NCBI GenBank assembly: GCA_022478985.1
Contig: JAKSZP010009565.1
Coordinates: forward strand, 1-64,000
Length of the DNA stretch: 64,000 nt
Origin: Massospora cicadina
Lineage: Eukaryota; Entomophthoromycota; Entomophthoromycetes; Entomophthorales; Entomophthoraceae
Direction: 5' to 3'
Below the pieces are notes generated by a model. That model had not been told where the DNA came from, ran no database searches, and saw nothing but the letters and a program-made list of their open reading frames with translations. The position numbers and the translations under genes were made by a program. Position 1 is the first letter of the stretch, and every line of letters begins with the position of its first letter. This document shows, piece after piece, positions 45,421 to 59,039 of the stretch.

Positions 45421-46589
45421 GTGCTTATTGCTTATCGCCTATTGCTTAAAAATTCATGCTTCTGACTATTTATTATGGTATACCATCACTACTGAATATT
45501 TCTTCTAAATTCTTTCTTCAGGATTTTCTACTAGCTTAAAGTTTATATTATTTTACAGCTAGTGCCATAATCGTGGGTATGAGCGTTTCAAACAGAGGTC
45601 TAGGTATCTACTTAAAGAAGGAACCTGAAGGTTCTTTATAAGCTATCAATGACCTCTCTCAGGTTCCAACAAGAAATGAGTAGTTGCCCTTCTAATTTGT
45701 ATATCCCTATAAAGGAATATAATCAAAAACCCAGGTTTAGCTAGATTTCAAACATAAAAATAAGAAATATTTAGAGATATGGGAAATTTTGATGCTATGA
45801 GAATTTTTTTTATTAGCAAAGATTTTTAAGCTGGATTTAATTTTGAGGACCCAATACACCTACCCAAATTCTCTCCTTGATAGTATAAATCTTTAATTAA
45901 TTATTACTTTTCAAGTGTACTCCCATAGAAAAATGGATGTTTTTCATAGTACAATATTAATATAATTATTTAGTTTGTTATAATAGAAACTGCAACAGAA
46001 TATCTGAACCTACCAGATGGTTCAACACCTTAAATTGAAGCTTACCTGTTAATGTAGAAACATGAGAATCTGATCCCCTTACTATTTTGCTGCCTCTTTG
46101 ATCTCACAATCAAATCATGAGTTTTTGAAAAGATAAAACCATCTTAAAACAATTGTGTCTTATTCTTCTCTTATTCTGGGCCTTATTCTCTAAGATTGTA
46201 TGTAAAAAGCTATAATAAATATGTTAAGGATTACATCATATATTTCCTCTTTTTACCCTTAAATGCCTTATCATTACCAGCTTTGTGCCATGATAATTAT
46301 TGGAAAAGACCTCCTAGAGCCCATAATCTTTCAAAATTAAATTATGAATACACTCTCCATGAATTTTTATTCGTAATCCATACAAAAGGTTGTTTAGCAT
46401 ATAAGCATCAGCTTATGTTTTCTCTATCATTTCAAATGTTCCATTAAATATGCTTAACGGCTTGTTCTATCATCTAAAGCCAAGTTTATCATAGTAAACA
46501 TATCATCCTATTTCTTATTGTGATAAATTGATTGTTACTGTAGATAAACATTGTGATTTTTGCCTTTTTTGACAGATTGGGTTATTAGG

Positions 46590-46870
46590 CTTCCATCTCA
46601 AGTTTGATTAATGAGGAGTTGTATTTGACAAGTATCGCTGTGGTTCCACTCCTGAGGTAAGTTCCACACAGAAATACAACAGCAATGGCAAGGGCAAATG
46701 CCATCCATACAGTAGGTGAAATGGTCTTCCCAGTTTCATAGTAATAACTAATATTGTACAGATACATAATGGTGGGTGAGAATTAATCTAATTCTTAAAT
46801 CTATCTGCTGCAATCTTCTGGAGGATGTTCATCAAGGTACCTTTGACTTGTTCAATAATTGCATTAAACT
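46590..46870 (-). pseudogene. pol: Element E integrase remnant
   Basis: Minus-strand reading gives EQVKGTLMNILQKIAAD near 46,860-46,800, matching the integrase segment with the catalytic Glu (ERVNGTL in element A). GRPFHLLYGWHLPLP follows near 46,735-46,690, the conserved SPF-x-LLYG segment of gypsy integrases. The first two catalytic Asp were not located with confidence. Stops interrupt it. Confidence 0.65.
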
Positions 46871-47880
46871 TGAGGAGATATAGTCATTTTTAGCACTAGT
46901 AAGCCAAATCAAAAAGGAAGGACGTCCACGCAATTTATTTGCAGTGAGCTAAAGGATTATCCGTTAGTAAAAAATTAAGTATGTTACCTTAGCTAATATA
47001 ATAAGACGTTATATCAGATGAAGAAGGGGGGTCAGGGGGATCTCCATCCAGCTTTAAACAGAGGACACATTATAGGGCTGACAGAAGTGGAGCTGGGGCG
47101 TCAGCGGCATGGGGTTGAAGACTGTCAAGATGAGGATTTTCCTCATTGATAAGGCAAGCAGTATTTATAGCTTTGAGTGATATGGTTTTTTAAAACTATG
47201 CGTATTGACATAAACTCAATCACTTAGGTCTATGATAGTATGTGAAGCTAGTTATATTTTATTTGAGGATTAACCAAGAAAAACCATGATGTTAAACAAT
47301 ATGATAAATGATAACTTTAGCAGCAGTTACTGCACCTAAGTTCAAACAGCTCTTGCTTTCACCCACCTTGATAGGTAATATGTCTGGAAGGATGCACTTA
47401 TAACGTACATTATTAGATGTCAGAGGTCTACAACATTCATAGATACAATGTGCCATGAAAAATTAGGTTTAACTAAGCGATAAGATGTGTTTTTCATAAT
47501 AGAGTTTCCACCTAGCACTGACGGCAACATGAAATTGCTTCTAAGATGCTAAAGTTTATGCTTTCCCTAAAGTACTAAGACTTCAGTAGTACTATTGTCT
47601 TGCACAGCCCTCCATGACCTACCGCTTTATGCGCATTGATGATGATGATGATGTTTGGTCAGTCTGATAGTCTATGAAATTCGTTTTTAGCTCAAAAAAT
47701 TCTTTTTTAGTTAGTCTTCATTTTATTAAGTACTGGCGCGCATTTCATCCAGTGCTCATATAACATGTGGAGGTTCATCATATCACTTGTCACTGATCTT
47801 CCTCTCATACAACATGTCTGTGAGATCTGTTTTTAAAGTTTCTGTCAGTAACCTTGAGAACAATATGCAATCTTTTGTTT

Positions 47881-47960
47881 AGCTTCATGGTGGTGGACTA
47901 TGTAATAATTGTATGCTTGGAGTTGAAGGGCCCAGAGCACTAGCTGCTCTTTGAGTTCTC
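47881..47960 (-). pseudogene. pol: Element E RNase H C-terminal remnant
   Basis: The minus strand reads ELKEQLVLWALQLQAYNYYI, then VHH, closely like the element A segment GQLARWALKLQEYNYEIIY, which closes the RNase H domain. The rest of the domain around 48.0-48.4 kb is too eroded to read. Confidence 0.65.
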
Positions 47961-48559
47961 TAAATTTTATCAACTAACGTAGTGACACTTGGCTAGTTGC
48001 AACCTTAGACTTTACTTCATTTAAAAACACCCAAAATTTCTTGTAAACGTAGATCACAGCCAAAAACTATTGTTTTTGACAGTATAATACTGCTTATAGT
48101 TAAATACAGTTCAGTGACAGTATGTAACTAAAATGCTTTTTACTGACATTATCCCTTTGGTAAAGCACCATTCTGATGGCAAAAAGGGATTCAGTGGCTG
48201 TACTTTTTTTTAAAAGTTGGGGTACTGTAACACTGACGTGTTGACTAACCCTGCTTTAAAGGTTCTAAAAGCATTCTAGAAGAGTTTAGTCCAGGTAAAC
48301 AGCGCATCCTTCTTCAGAAGTCCATAAAATTTGGTTCACGTATACAGATAAATTTGGTTTGAACCGCCAGTAATTTCTGACTATTGCTTTAAAAACTTTT
48401 ATGTCTCATTTGTTAGCAGGCGTAGTCATCTGCTTGATAGCTTCAATTCTGGAAGGTTGGGTCGCAGGCCTTTGTCATCTATTACAATTTCAAGGTACTG
48501 TAACTGATTTTTAAATAATTGCATGACTTGGTTTTATTTTCTGGTTATTAGTAGAAAGC

Positions 48560-49040
48560 TTTGTTAACTCTTCCTCCAAGTTCACTAAGTGTCCTGTGAA
48601 AGGCTTTGAGAAAATGACTTGTCGTCCAGGTTTATAATTATGCAAGAAATCTTGTGATCTCTGAGGATGTTATCCATCATCATTAAATTTTCCAGAACAT
48701 TACATAATACTTGGTGCATGGTACGAGGTTAGAACTGGCCCCTGGAGGTAATTATCGCACACTTCTCTTATTTCATTTCAGGCAATTTAAATTTAATATT
48801 TTAGTATAATTTTCATCGCAAATAATAATTGGCGCCACTCAAGCGGTCTAAAGCAATTTGAGTCTATGTCAGGGAGTACAAGTTCTTTGTTATGGTTATA
48901 AGTTTGAATTTATTCTGTAAAAACATAATTAGTTACGTTATTCTTCTTACTATTAGCACTGGTGAAGCCCATGGGCTTCTGAACAGGTTCATAAATTCCT
49001 TTCTTTAACAGCTTCCCAATTTCCTTGTTAATTACTTCCT
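48560..49040 (-). pseudogene. pol: Element E reverse transcriptase remnant
   Basis: Near 49,035-48,964 the minus strand reads INKEIGKLLKKGIYEPVQKP, the gypsy RT entry motif. Around 48,720-48,615 it reads LCNVLENLMMMDNILRDHKI followed by IINLDDKSFS, that is, the active-site box with N-L-D-D in place of Y-L-D-D. Both catalytic Asp of the box remain; the intervening part is broken by stops and frame changes. Confidence 0.75.
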
Positions 49041-50994
49041 CCGCAGCTCATTAACAACTAATTGGCAGCAATCAGAAGGAAGCATGATCTCTTATTTATA
49101 TGGTAATCACCAAAATGATTACTTTCTAAATTTGTAGCATCTATAGTAAAAAATCTACGTTTACTATCTATCAATAATAAAACATAATTTTTTTATTCTT
49201 CATCTACTCTTTTAAGCTCATTCTCATTTACACTGTCAAGATACTGTTCAGACCACTATGATTCAGTCCAATCTTCTAATTATACAACTCATGATCATGT
49301 CTAATCTTATCAACAGGAATCAGGTGTGTATACTATCTCCTGATGTCTTTTATTACTATGGGCTTTTTTATTGTAAGTTGGCTAATAGGACTTGTATCTC
49401 GCCATACTCTGGTAATATTACCCCAGGAGCTACATGGGGCTTAAACTGAGAGTGTCAGTGTAATACAATTAATTCACTGTAAAGCCTTTTGGATATCTCA
49501 GCTTTCAATATAGTGCCTACAATCATTTGATATCTATAAGGTAACTAACACTTTGATTAAAGATTAAAACTTTGTACCCATAGATTAAGTATAGAGGGCA
49601 CTGTTTCATATCTTAATTAACAGTAATAAATTTGGATCACTCCATCTTAATACATCAAATTTTACTTGGTTATTCGCATATATTCTTTTGTATGTCATTT
49701 GACATAAAAGATACTAGGATCTTATGACCCAGGGTTTTGAACATTTCATCTGCCATGTTGAGTATGGTGCTAAAGTGCCCCATAAATGCCGCATTCATCA
49801 ACATATTACAATGTAAGTTTTTAGCACAATTGCGAGTGCAACTAAACTAATTAGTAAAAAATTAAAGTGGCAGAAAGCTGTACTCCCCTTTAGATACAGA
49901 GCACTCCAGAACAGCAGTTACATGGATTTTAAGATGCTCAACACTTGATTTTAGCAACAACTTATTCACATCCTGGTAGAAACAATGTTTACCAGTGCAC
50001 TTGTGTCTATGATAGCTTAAATTTTGATTTTTGCTTCAGAAATGTCACAATAGGAGACATAATAATAAAAATAGCATTTGCTCAATGTTTACGTCCAAAG
50101 ATTTTTCTTGTACAAGAAGCAACTAATACTGCTTCCAGTTTGAGGTATTCTTTTCCTAATATCTACTGAGATGGCAAAAATTTGATTTATAAATATGGTA
50201 CATTAGCGAAAAAGATGTGGTACATTGGAAGATTTTTGCTCTACTATTTTAATATGCGTAGGGTTTCTCAGTTTCTCTGTGAGCCTCCTTGAATGCGATT
50301 TACTTAGCTTGGCATTGAGTTACTATGTGAGCATCATAAGCGGTTTTTTTACAAAATATTATTCATAGACTTATTATATTCATTGAAAATTCTCTTTGAT
50401 CTTTAATGGAACTATCATGGTTGCATTATCAGAGATATAAAGTCACTTCTATATTCTGACCATCTTTACCCCAAATTATGAGAGGGGTGGCTGGTATACA
50501 TGTGCTCTTTTTCTGAAAGGGTAACTCATTGATTAGTGGCCCTTCTAATTACACATAAAGCAAACTATCTGAGATACATCACGTCTTAAGTCATTCTTAA
50601 ACCCAACCTTAGGGTTAATTTGAGGATTGTACTAGGGTCTATTAGGAGGTTGACTGATGGCGCAGTAGGGTTGACTGACAGCTTCCATTCCAGATATGGA
50701 GCTTTAAACGTAGCAGATTTTTGGAATAGTTATTTGTTTATCTTGAGTAACGATGTTTCCCTTTAAAACTGTCACATTTTCATTAGATCATGATGAGGTT
50801 TTAAGATAAAAGCGTGGCTATTTTATATCCACCTCAAAAAAGTATACTTGTTCCAATTTGTACATGAGCCACTTGAGTGAATTAGTTAGCAAAAAATGGT
50901 AAGAATTTCAACCCATTAAAATATCAATAGTAATAAAAACACCTTCCGCTGCTCCATTTCTTAATTCCTCTAAAGAGTTTCAATGTGGTTTTGT
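49041..50994 (-). other. Element E interior, not resolved
   Basis: Protease and the end of Gag should lie here by order, but I cannot read a D-S/T-G motif or zinc knuckle with confidence. The plus-strand open frames at 49,258 and 49,945 are probably chance. Confidence 0.4.
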
Positions 50995-51961
50995 TTAACC
51001 TCCTGGTAAGTCACTGAGATGTTTTTGAAGTAATATGTAATTTTGATCCGCGCTCTTGACATCCAAGGTTGATAAAAATTTAAATATTACCCCAATCTGA
51101 TGACCCTTCCACAGTGAACTTGAAGTATTAGATAAATCATTACCTATTGACTTCTCAATGAAGGTGTATCTTGTTAATGCATATATTTCCATCCTCCTCT
51201 GAGCTACAAGGTTTTGGATATATGGCTGTGCTTCAAGGTTCTGGTAAGTGGTACTTATCTGAGGGGAGTAAACTGGGCGCAAGTTAATAATCAGTTTCTT
51301 GGAGTTTCTATGTTTGAGGAGGTGGCTTCTTCTAGATATATGGCAACAAGTGGTCCCCTTTAGTGAGAAAAATTCTACATATACAGAAACATTGCTTCCT
51401 TCATATCCACATATGTCAAATTCTTGCTATTCATACAGTTGTCTTTGAAAAAATCCTCCTTTCCTCTACTATAATTGCATTTATATAATGATAAACTCTC
51501 TTTTAAGTTCATCCCTTTCTTAAATTAAAAAATCTTCATTAAAAAATTTATTTGTACTTAGTTCTCATTCCACATTGTAAAATTAATTAAAACCGTCAAT
51601 AAAAAGTACTTTTGAGAAATATTATGACGACCACTATTTCAAAGTTAATTGGTTTTTAATTCAATTATTATAGGAAAATATTACATCTTCAGCTCAATTC
51701 ACTTTTAGCTCATAACACGGAATTGATGTCATTTCTGATTTCAGAATATTTATGGTTCATTAAATTAGTAGAGTCTTGGGTCTGGCTTGGGTTGAGCTTC
51801 AGGCAGACTCTAGTCAAGCCAAGCGATTCATAAGCTGGGTATATCAGAATTCTGGTAAAGATGTGATTAGCGGTCACCATCTGTCTCATGCTACACATCT
51901 TGGTAGACTTTGTCAAGTATTTACACTGCTTCTTTTTCAAGTTTAGAGATGCGACAGTCAA
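50995..51961 (-). pseudogene. gag: Element E gag-like remnant
   Basis: The open minus-strand pieces are 51,282-50,995 (95 codons) and 51,961-51,710 (83 codons). In a neighbouring frame at about 52,000-51,900 the minus strand reads VHLKDQVTIIDCRISKLEKE, a heptad-like coiled coil in the position of the coiled coil in element A Gag. The identification rests on position and pattern, with no domain proof. Confidence 0.45.
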
Positions 51962-52870
51962 TAATAGTTACTTGATCTTTTAGGTGCACTACAGCGGAAT
52001 CAACATTAATTTCCCAACTGTTGTTTCTTACATGAACCTTTCATTAGTAGTACCAAGCGTGTTGATATCATGTATCCATTTTAAAGTCAGCCCTCTGTTA
52101 TTTTATGAAGTCACCCATGACTTGTGGACGCTCACAATTTAACTGTGGGACTGTTGATCTATATGTTCAAGTGCTTCTGATATGCGCCCTCAAATTTGAT
52201 ATATCTCATTATGGACTAAAAGATTTGCCATCAAGATGTTTCATAAAAAGGTGGTTGTCAGCTCGTAAGTCTTTTATGAAACTCATTAAAGCGCTAATTC
52301 TTAATATTGTGGTGGTCCAGCGCTCATAAAAGCTGGAAATTAGATTGCTTCATGCAAGCAACAAGATAATCCAGCGTAGATTGCTACGTTTTTAAATTTA
52401 TTATGAAGCCAGTTGTTTTTATTCAATTTATGTCATTACATCTTAGCGTTGACTATTGTTATTTTGTTGAAAAAACGTTCCCTTAAAGTTTTTTTAGGTT
52501 AACTAGCATTAAAGAGGTATCCTTCAAGTAGTGATTCACTTATGCTTCTAAGTTTCTTGTAAGTGACATTGGTTTATAACCCAGTTACAATAAATCTAAT
52601 TCTGGATATTTCTCCATTTGTATTTCCATCAATGGCTATTTGGTTGGAAGTGGTTTGTTCACTAAATAAAGGGCCGTTTCAACATTTGGCATCTCATAGG
52701 TTCCCATGCATACTTTGCCTCAAAGCTTACCATTTCTTGTCGGACATTGTGAAACAAACTGCTGTTGGAAGAGGAAGAATATGGCATGGTTCCAATTGAT
52801 ATTAAAAAGTTGACAAGTTGGATTAGTAGGCCCCTGTAATGAGGTTTACTATCAAAATATTATGGCGGCT
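51962..52870 (-). other. Element E 5' interior, unresolved
   Basis: Sequence between Gag traces and the 5' LTR. The plus-strand open frames 52,105-52,329 and 52,563-52,799 are antisense to the element and unlike known proteins. No primer-binding site is evident beside the LTR. Confidence 0.4.
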
Positions 52871-53456
52871 TGCTTAACTAAGGTACCAATGGGTAGTACA
52901 GTGTTCAGGCACACTAGTATAACGGGATAGCAATATGAAGATTGCTATCCCTTGGAACAAACACACAAAAACAGAGATTATCAATAGTAAATGTGCTTTA
53001 TTACATGGCAGAATTGTTTTACTATTCTTCAGAAAAATCCTTAACTTAACCATAAGATTCAAAGTATTATTCCTATTCAGGTATATCCAACTACTAATCT
53101 AGAAAATCTATAATTTTTCAGCTAATGTAAACCCAGTACACTTAATTAATCACCTTATTGATATTAGATCCTCAGAGCTCAGCGTTTGCTTTTCTCCTTA
53201 CCATGATATTAAATTTTGGCAAACACTATAAATTAATTCTCTCATTTATTGTCATAAATTTGCCAGTAGATTTGCATTAAGTGCGTCCTAATTTGTAATT
53301 TGACTCAATGAATTTCTGATTGCTTTGAATGCAGGCAATTGGAGCTCCAACTCTCTATGTAAATTAATTTATAAGGTAATAGATATGGAAGATTAGTTGA
53401 TGCAGATCCACCTGATATAAGACTTTTTTGCTTCAGTCAAAACCAAAGTTCTTACA
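52871..53456 (-). repeat. Element E 5' LTR
   Basis: 586-bp partner of 43,587-44,198, with many substitutions and indels (the two are visibly more diverged than the LTRs of A or B). It contains a local inverted repeat GGGATAGCAAT / ATTGCTATCCC at about 52,924-52,950 that is absent from the other copy. Confidence 0.8.
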
Positions 53457-54577
53457 ATACCTAACCATTAAAAAAGTTATATAACATTAAATTTTTTAAG
53501 GATTACACCAATAAAATGCTGAGATAAAATTATTTTATGTAAATTTCTAATGCCAATATAAAGCATTTAATTTTTATAAATTGAAAAGATTGTATCTAAA
53601 AACTCACTTCTTATTTCAATAAATCTAAGTTTACTGATTCCAAAGCTAATCCAGATAATTTTAAATTTAGTTCAACTTCATGCTTTCTAATAATAATAAA
53701 CAGTATATTTCTTGCCAATATCAACTAAATATAGCTCCCATGGCGCACCTGATAATCAAAACTTTTGCAATATTACTCATTTTATAGCTTCTAAAATTTT
53801 GTCATATTCCCTTTTATGACAATATAGCTTATGTAATTCTGACTTCCTATCATCTCAATAATGAATAGTATATACTATATTGCAATACTTATAGAACTAT
53901 TTTTTATTAATGATTTTGTACTAAATTATCACAACCCAAGGGGGTTACTAATGCAGCCTTAAAAAATTTTCATTGTTATCTAATTCTACTTCATTTTTAG
54001 TTATTCTATAGCTTAAGGGCTCTCTTAACTTATTACCAATATAAGGATTTAAGTTTCAAATAGTTTTGGGTGTGCATAATTATAAAAATTTTTCACATTT
54101 AAATCTGCCTGGCCATACCATTGCTCTCATATTTACAAATATAAGTTATATCAAGCTCAAGATTGTATAGTATCAGAAACCAAGGTTGTTAGACTTTGAT
54201 AGTTGACTTAAATAGTAAAACCTTTTTATAAAACTATCAAAATGATATGACTTTAATTGATGGATCCTTTGATCCTTTCTGATTATCAGCATAATCTGAT
54301 ACTAGTTTGCCTTAGAACCGCCTCAAGCCTATAATTAGTTTACACATGGCCCAATTAACGATTTTAGATTTAGTAATATGATATAATGTTAAATTTTACT
54401 TTTGGGGCCCACTTAAGCGCAGCTAGTGATTCTTATGGCATTATATAAGGTGCACCTTATTTACAAATTTGTTTTAATTAATTATGCTATGCACAGAGAA
54501 AAAACATTTGATAAGTTAGACTGAATTGGCATAATATGCACTCAAACAAAAAGATGAATATTAAGTTTCCAGACATT
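53457..54577. other. No gene recognised
   Basis: A+T-rich sequence without a supported frame. A TATATAAGGTGCACC stretch near 54,445 recalls TTTATAAGGTGCACC near 31,068, and may be a shared promoter-like piece of an old repeat. Confidence 0.4.
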
Positions 54578-55312
54578 ATTTGGAAGAATATAGACCATTC
54601 TACTTCCTCAACCAAATTGATGACTAGACCCAAGAAGGGTATTAAAGAAATTTCCCTCACTAAATCTCCCAAAAAATGATAATCAGTACAACTCAAATCA
54701 ACAGTAATAAAAGCTGTCAGACCAAATTAAGTTTAAGATACCTGAGATGATATACTGCCTAATCAAAATGAAGAATACTCAGAAGGTCGTGTGACAATTA
54801 ATAAGGTGTCACTCTAGGCAGTAAATAAGACAAACTCGCAAAAGGGTAAAAACCAAGAATCAGCAAACAATTACTCTAAGTGATATATAGTCTCATCTGA
54901 CTTGGAACAATGAACTTGCGATTTTTCACTATTAAAAATATACTACAAAGGCATAATACCATCTTTAATGCATTGTCTGACCAAAGACCTCCTTTTAAAT
55001 TCCCCCTACATTATTTTAATTAAATTCTTTTTTTGGGGCTTATATTGTTAAGTATGACATATATAAAGCCCTCTTTTATACTATTATAATGTTAAGTATT
55101 TAGTTCTAAATCTCATTTTGGTACTTGACTTCAATAAGTCCATATCGCCATACTTACCATAGGATGGATATTCTATCTGACAAGACATAAGAGTTGACTT
55201 GCACCCTTTATAATAAAAAAATTTACTTGTCATGCATCATATATGACTTTAAGTATTGACTGTTGGACTTCCTGGGCATAGCACTATTGAGCTCAAATAT
55301 GGAAGCCCAACA
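54578..55312 (+). repeat. Element C 5' LTR
   Basis: Aligns with 61,455-62,193 over its length: TAGACCCAAGAAGGG, TCAGACCAAATTAAG, CACTCTAGGCAGTAAAT, GTCTCATCTGACTTGGA, GTACTTGACTTCAATAAGT and GGCATAGCAC. The ends are approximate. A TATATAAA box lies at 55,060-55,067. Confidence 0.8.
55060..55067 (+). promoter_or_regulatory. TATA box of element C LTR
   Basis: TATATAAA follows ACTTGTTAAG-like sequence (TTAAGTATGACA). The partner LTR has CATATAAAAAG at the same place (about 61,941), so the core is conserved and fits plus-strand transcription. Confidence 0.5.
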
Positions 55313-55813
55313 CTATGTTGCTCATTACAGGGGCTCAGCCAATGCTTAAAGATACCCACACCTAATTGATCACATCATGGAAGATAAACTAATTGTTAGT
55401 GTCACCCACTGGGTGCACAATGGGAAGGATGAAGAAGATGACCCAATGGGAAGTCCGCTTTTTATCACATTTGGATAAGTTTAAGAAAATCTTATGGAAA
55501 TTACTGAATCTCATTGTGTAACTTGGATCTGCAATATAGGATTTCAAGAGTTACTTCATGGAGCCATTAACCCGGGAGAAAAATCAAGCCTAAAAAGGGC
55601 ATCTGCCGTGGCAGGACTATCATGAACTTTTATGAATCTAGTGCTTTTAGAGAGCTATGAATCAAGCGTGAATCTAACTTTCTATATTATGTGATTTGTA
55701 CACCCTGTGCTTTATTATATTGTCCATTTTCTAGAAGTCTATAACAAGGAACTCCACTACCATATCAATACCTAAGGTGTCTTATGGATTGCCTATGAAC
55801 TGGTTATAACTTA

Positions 55814-55949
55814 TAAAGTAAACAAGGTGGGTCAACCTTAAGGCAAATTTAACACGCCAAATTTTTTAGCCTGTGCTGGTTTTTAACTTTTTTATTCAAA
55901 ACATGATTCAGAGTGGATCAGGAACCACCCTGCTATGCTACCACTCCTC
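55814..55949 (-). mobile_element. SINE-like copy with 16-bp target duplication, inside element C
   Basis: Flanked by AACTGGTTATAACTTA (55,798-55,813) and AACTGGTTATAATTTA (55,950-55,965), 15 of 16 identical. On the minus strand the head reads GTGGTAGCATAGCAGGGTGG, A-box-like, followed by TTTTGAAT at the B-box place, then CAGCACAGGCTAAAAAATTT and the tail AAGGTTGACCCACCTTG. It inserted after element C did, since it lies in C's leader. Confidence 0.75.
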
Positions 55950-55965
55950 AACTGGTTATAATTTA

Positions 55966-57520
55966 GCATCACAAAGTATAGAGGACCTCCACCGTTTTAG
56001 TAAAGAAAATCGTTCCTAAATCATTTAGCTCCATAATCAAATGGGACTATTGACTTTGGTGCTATTGATTACATGAAGAAATCTATTAAGCTTCTCCAAA
56101 TGGACATCTTGTAGTCAAACGAAAATACCAAGTGATTACTTGATGCCTTCTCTGAAGAACTCAGAAGACAAGTTGTTAACGCACATGAAAAAATCTCAGC
56201 CCAATCTTCCACTAGCCATCAACAGGAAGAAGACAGATCTCCCTCCTTAAGGCCTGGCTATAACAAGCCTTACTACAAATTGATGATCTAGAACCCATTG
56301 AACCTATATCCTTTTATTGTTACTCAAAGTATCAATCCCAAGTAGCCCAAGTCAAATAGTATCTGGCATCCCATGGGACTCAGGTGTCTACTCTTTCCAT
56401 TACTGACTGACTTAACAAATTGGAGAGAAACTTGAAAGGCAAATCCCCAGTTGAGAAGTCATTAATTAATTCTACCGTCGCCTTAACAAAGCTGAGAAAT
56501 GCTGGAATAATCTTACAGAAGAGCTTAAAGTCAAAAACAACAAGCCTCCTCATAGCACCAAATGCAAAGAGATAAAGGAGGACTTTGTTGGTGCATTGGA
56601 GATTTGAGAATAAGTACACATTATTGCAAATGAACTACTCATCCGCTTGCCAACAAAATTATGATCTGTGCATGCGCGTTAAGAACTTGGATAATGATAA
56701 ATTTGTTCTTAGAAGAAGGATTAATCTGCTGGATGTTACGCCAAGTCTTACTCTGGAGGAAATGGAGCAACACTGCAATCCTCTACAGGTCAAATATATC
56801 AACTTGAGTGGCAAGTTGAGCATAGAAACATATGAATTGAAGTTAAAGAATCTAGAGCTTTTGGGGTATGCGTCATTAGAGGATTAGAGGCCATTACCTT
56901 TAAGCCTGCGTTCAAGGATATGTTTACACCTGGAGAATGGAGTATTTCATCTTACTTTTATGTCTATGAAGTTGCGATGAAAGGTGTGGCTGATCTTCAA
57001 AGGATTAAGCATATTTTTATCTTATTTAAGCTGTATGGCTCAAGAGGTTATGATGCATCATATGGACAACCTGAATACCTGAAGAGAAGTGAAAGAGGCG
57101 CTTATTAAAGAAAGCGGGCCAAATAAGAGTCTGAGTTTGAAGAAACAGGCCTTCATGAGAATTATGTACACCATAATGAAACCCTTTCTGAATTTGCTGA
57201 TTGCTTTTATATAGAGGCCAAAATGCTGATGCCCTCAAAGATGCTTACTTTGGACTATGCTGTAGCCACCATCTTTGCAGGTTTACATTGTAATCCTGAC
57301 CTAGCCATGCACGTCATGCCTGTCAAATAAATCTTTAATTTGGTTTTGGACCTCAAAGAAGCCCTACTCAATGTAGTTGATATACATAGGCCAGAGATCT
57401 CCTGAAAGGCCTCCACAAAATCTAAAGTTATACTGTGGAGAAAGCAAAACCTAAGAATGAGGAGAAGCCAAGGTGCAACTACTATAAGAAGAATAACGAT
57501 ACTGAGGTTATGTTATTATA
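55966..57520 (+). pseudogene. gag: Element C gag remnant
   Basis: Open pieces include 56,585-56,887 and 56,920-57,108, with the pattern FKPAFKDMFTPGEWSISSYF and then AMKGVADLQRIKHIF. A further frame, about 57,140-57,330, reads HHNETLSEFADCFYIEAKML and matches the spacing of the element A capsid segment ISFKKDEAIYEFAV. Upstream (56,100-56,560) lies a charged, Lys-rich stretch. A C-N-Y-Y start near 57,474 may be the remains of a zinc knuckle. Broken throughout. Confidence 0.55.
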
Positions 57521-57999
57521 GAAAGACCCTTCCCTTTCTAAGCAGGGAAAAGGAAGGTCAACTTAGGGACAGGTAAATATAAAGCTGACCAACCTAAAGA
57601 ATCTAAAATCAAAACATTGCCAATCACTAATCTGTTGTGCATTAATAATGGACTAATGACTCTGGAGGGGATCACAAGGATACAGGCTATTACTTTTTAG
57701 GCTCATCCGCTGAGATCGCCATTATAAACCGTTTAAACGCCAAAAATATTGATGACGCCCAGGTTCCAGAAGGCACTTACCTTGGCTAGTTATCAGGTGT
57801 CCCAGGATAATCAAAACACAGTGATACTGATCAGTACTTTACCCAATTTTCCAACTCATCTTGAGCATTTACAGTCTCCTTAAGTTCAAGAAAAATATCC
57901 TGAGACTTCCCAAAAGCTCAACGTAATGTTCCGCCTCAAAGAGGTGTTATCTCTTCCACCAAAGTTTATAGGAACCATTACCAAAGTAGAAGTGTTAAT

Positions 58000-58250
58000 T
58001 CACAAGTCTGAGTCTTGGCTATCTTAGATAAAGGATCACCCATCAATGTTGTTTCGTCCAAACTAATTAAAATATCAATCTTGTCCCTGATCTTGAATAT
58101 ATCTAAGAATACAGCATCTACTGTCATAACAATATTAAGGCGATAGGTTCTTATTCATCTCTGCCAATCCGAGTTGGAAAGTTAATTTCTCTCAGCACCA
58201 CAGTTATCCTGGACATTAGTCAGTATGATATATTTATTGGACACAGTTTA
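58000..58250 (+). pseudogene. pol: Element C protease remnant
   Basis: VLAILDKGSPINVVSSKLIK (about 58,012-58,071) aligns with VVAIVDSGAPVNIVSTKLVK of element A, but the active-site D-S/T-G reads D-K-G. This would abolish proteolysis. Only this motif region is legible. Confidence 0.7.
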
Positions 58251-59039
58251 TGATTGAATATTAAGAAGTCATCAATCCAAATGAAGGATATTTATCACTC
58301 CTCAACTAGGAAGTTCCCCTTGTACTAGATAATAAAAACTCCAGCAAGAAGGATTACTTTTATCTGGTTGAATGCCCTTTTCTTCTTTACCTTTGATACA
58401 TTTAACCTCTGGAAGAAAAACAAAATGCTACTAACTCAGTAGTTGCAGAAGAGGGCATACCATTTTATGCACTGAGGAGGTAAAAGTTAAACCATGAGAA
58501 CAAAGAGTGGTTTCTACCAACATAACCTTAAGTATATACCCATAACTGCTTGCTACACATTACTAGTGTCAATGGAGTAAGTAGGTTTGAACTAAGAGTT
58601 TTGACAAAGTCCTCAAAACAGCTTTTAATTGGCCTATTGAGCTAATACTTGAGAATCTAATTAAAAATATACTTTATTCAAGTAACTATAAATTGGGAAT
58701 AGTCAACTATTACCAATTGATTATATTGACAAGGTACATTTTTGGTACTCACCTTAAAACTTTCCCTACCCACCAACAATTTAATTTGATCTTACTCTAA
58801 AGTTCAAATAGCTTATAAGTTACATCAGGAGGAACTTTAGAAATAAGATTAATTACCTGAAGACTAGCAGGATGTGTTCTCCACATCAGATGTTGGATAT
58901 GGTACATGAAAGACTGGACACATAGTATCATTATTGGAGAAACAACCCCTATCCAATCAAATTCATGTAAAAAGCTTAAGGTAGAGGAAAAATACATGAA
59001 GATTGAGCTCAAGAAACTATTAATGCCAGTTTAATTATG

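Larger units (their letters stand above)
43587..53456 (-). mobile_element. Element E: old minus-strand Ty3/gypsy retrotransposon
   Basis: The direct repeats 43,587-44,198 and 52,871-53,456 are its LTRs. On the minus strand the interior holds, in order, a Gag-like region, RT, RNase H and integrase traces, all with many stops. Flanks AGACT and ATACC do not form a clear duplication, which suits its age. At 9.9 kb it is longer than element A; about 1 kb of plus-strand coding-like sequence near the left LTR may be a later insertion. Confidence 0.82.

Noticed and set aside
47638..47655. Short GAT repeat
   Set aside because: About six units only, within decayed element E sequence; too short to matter.
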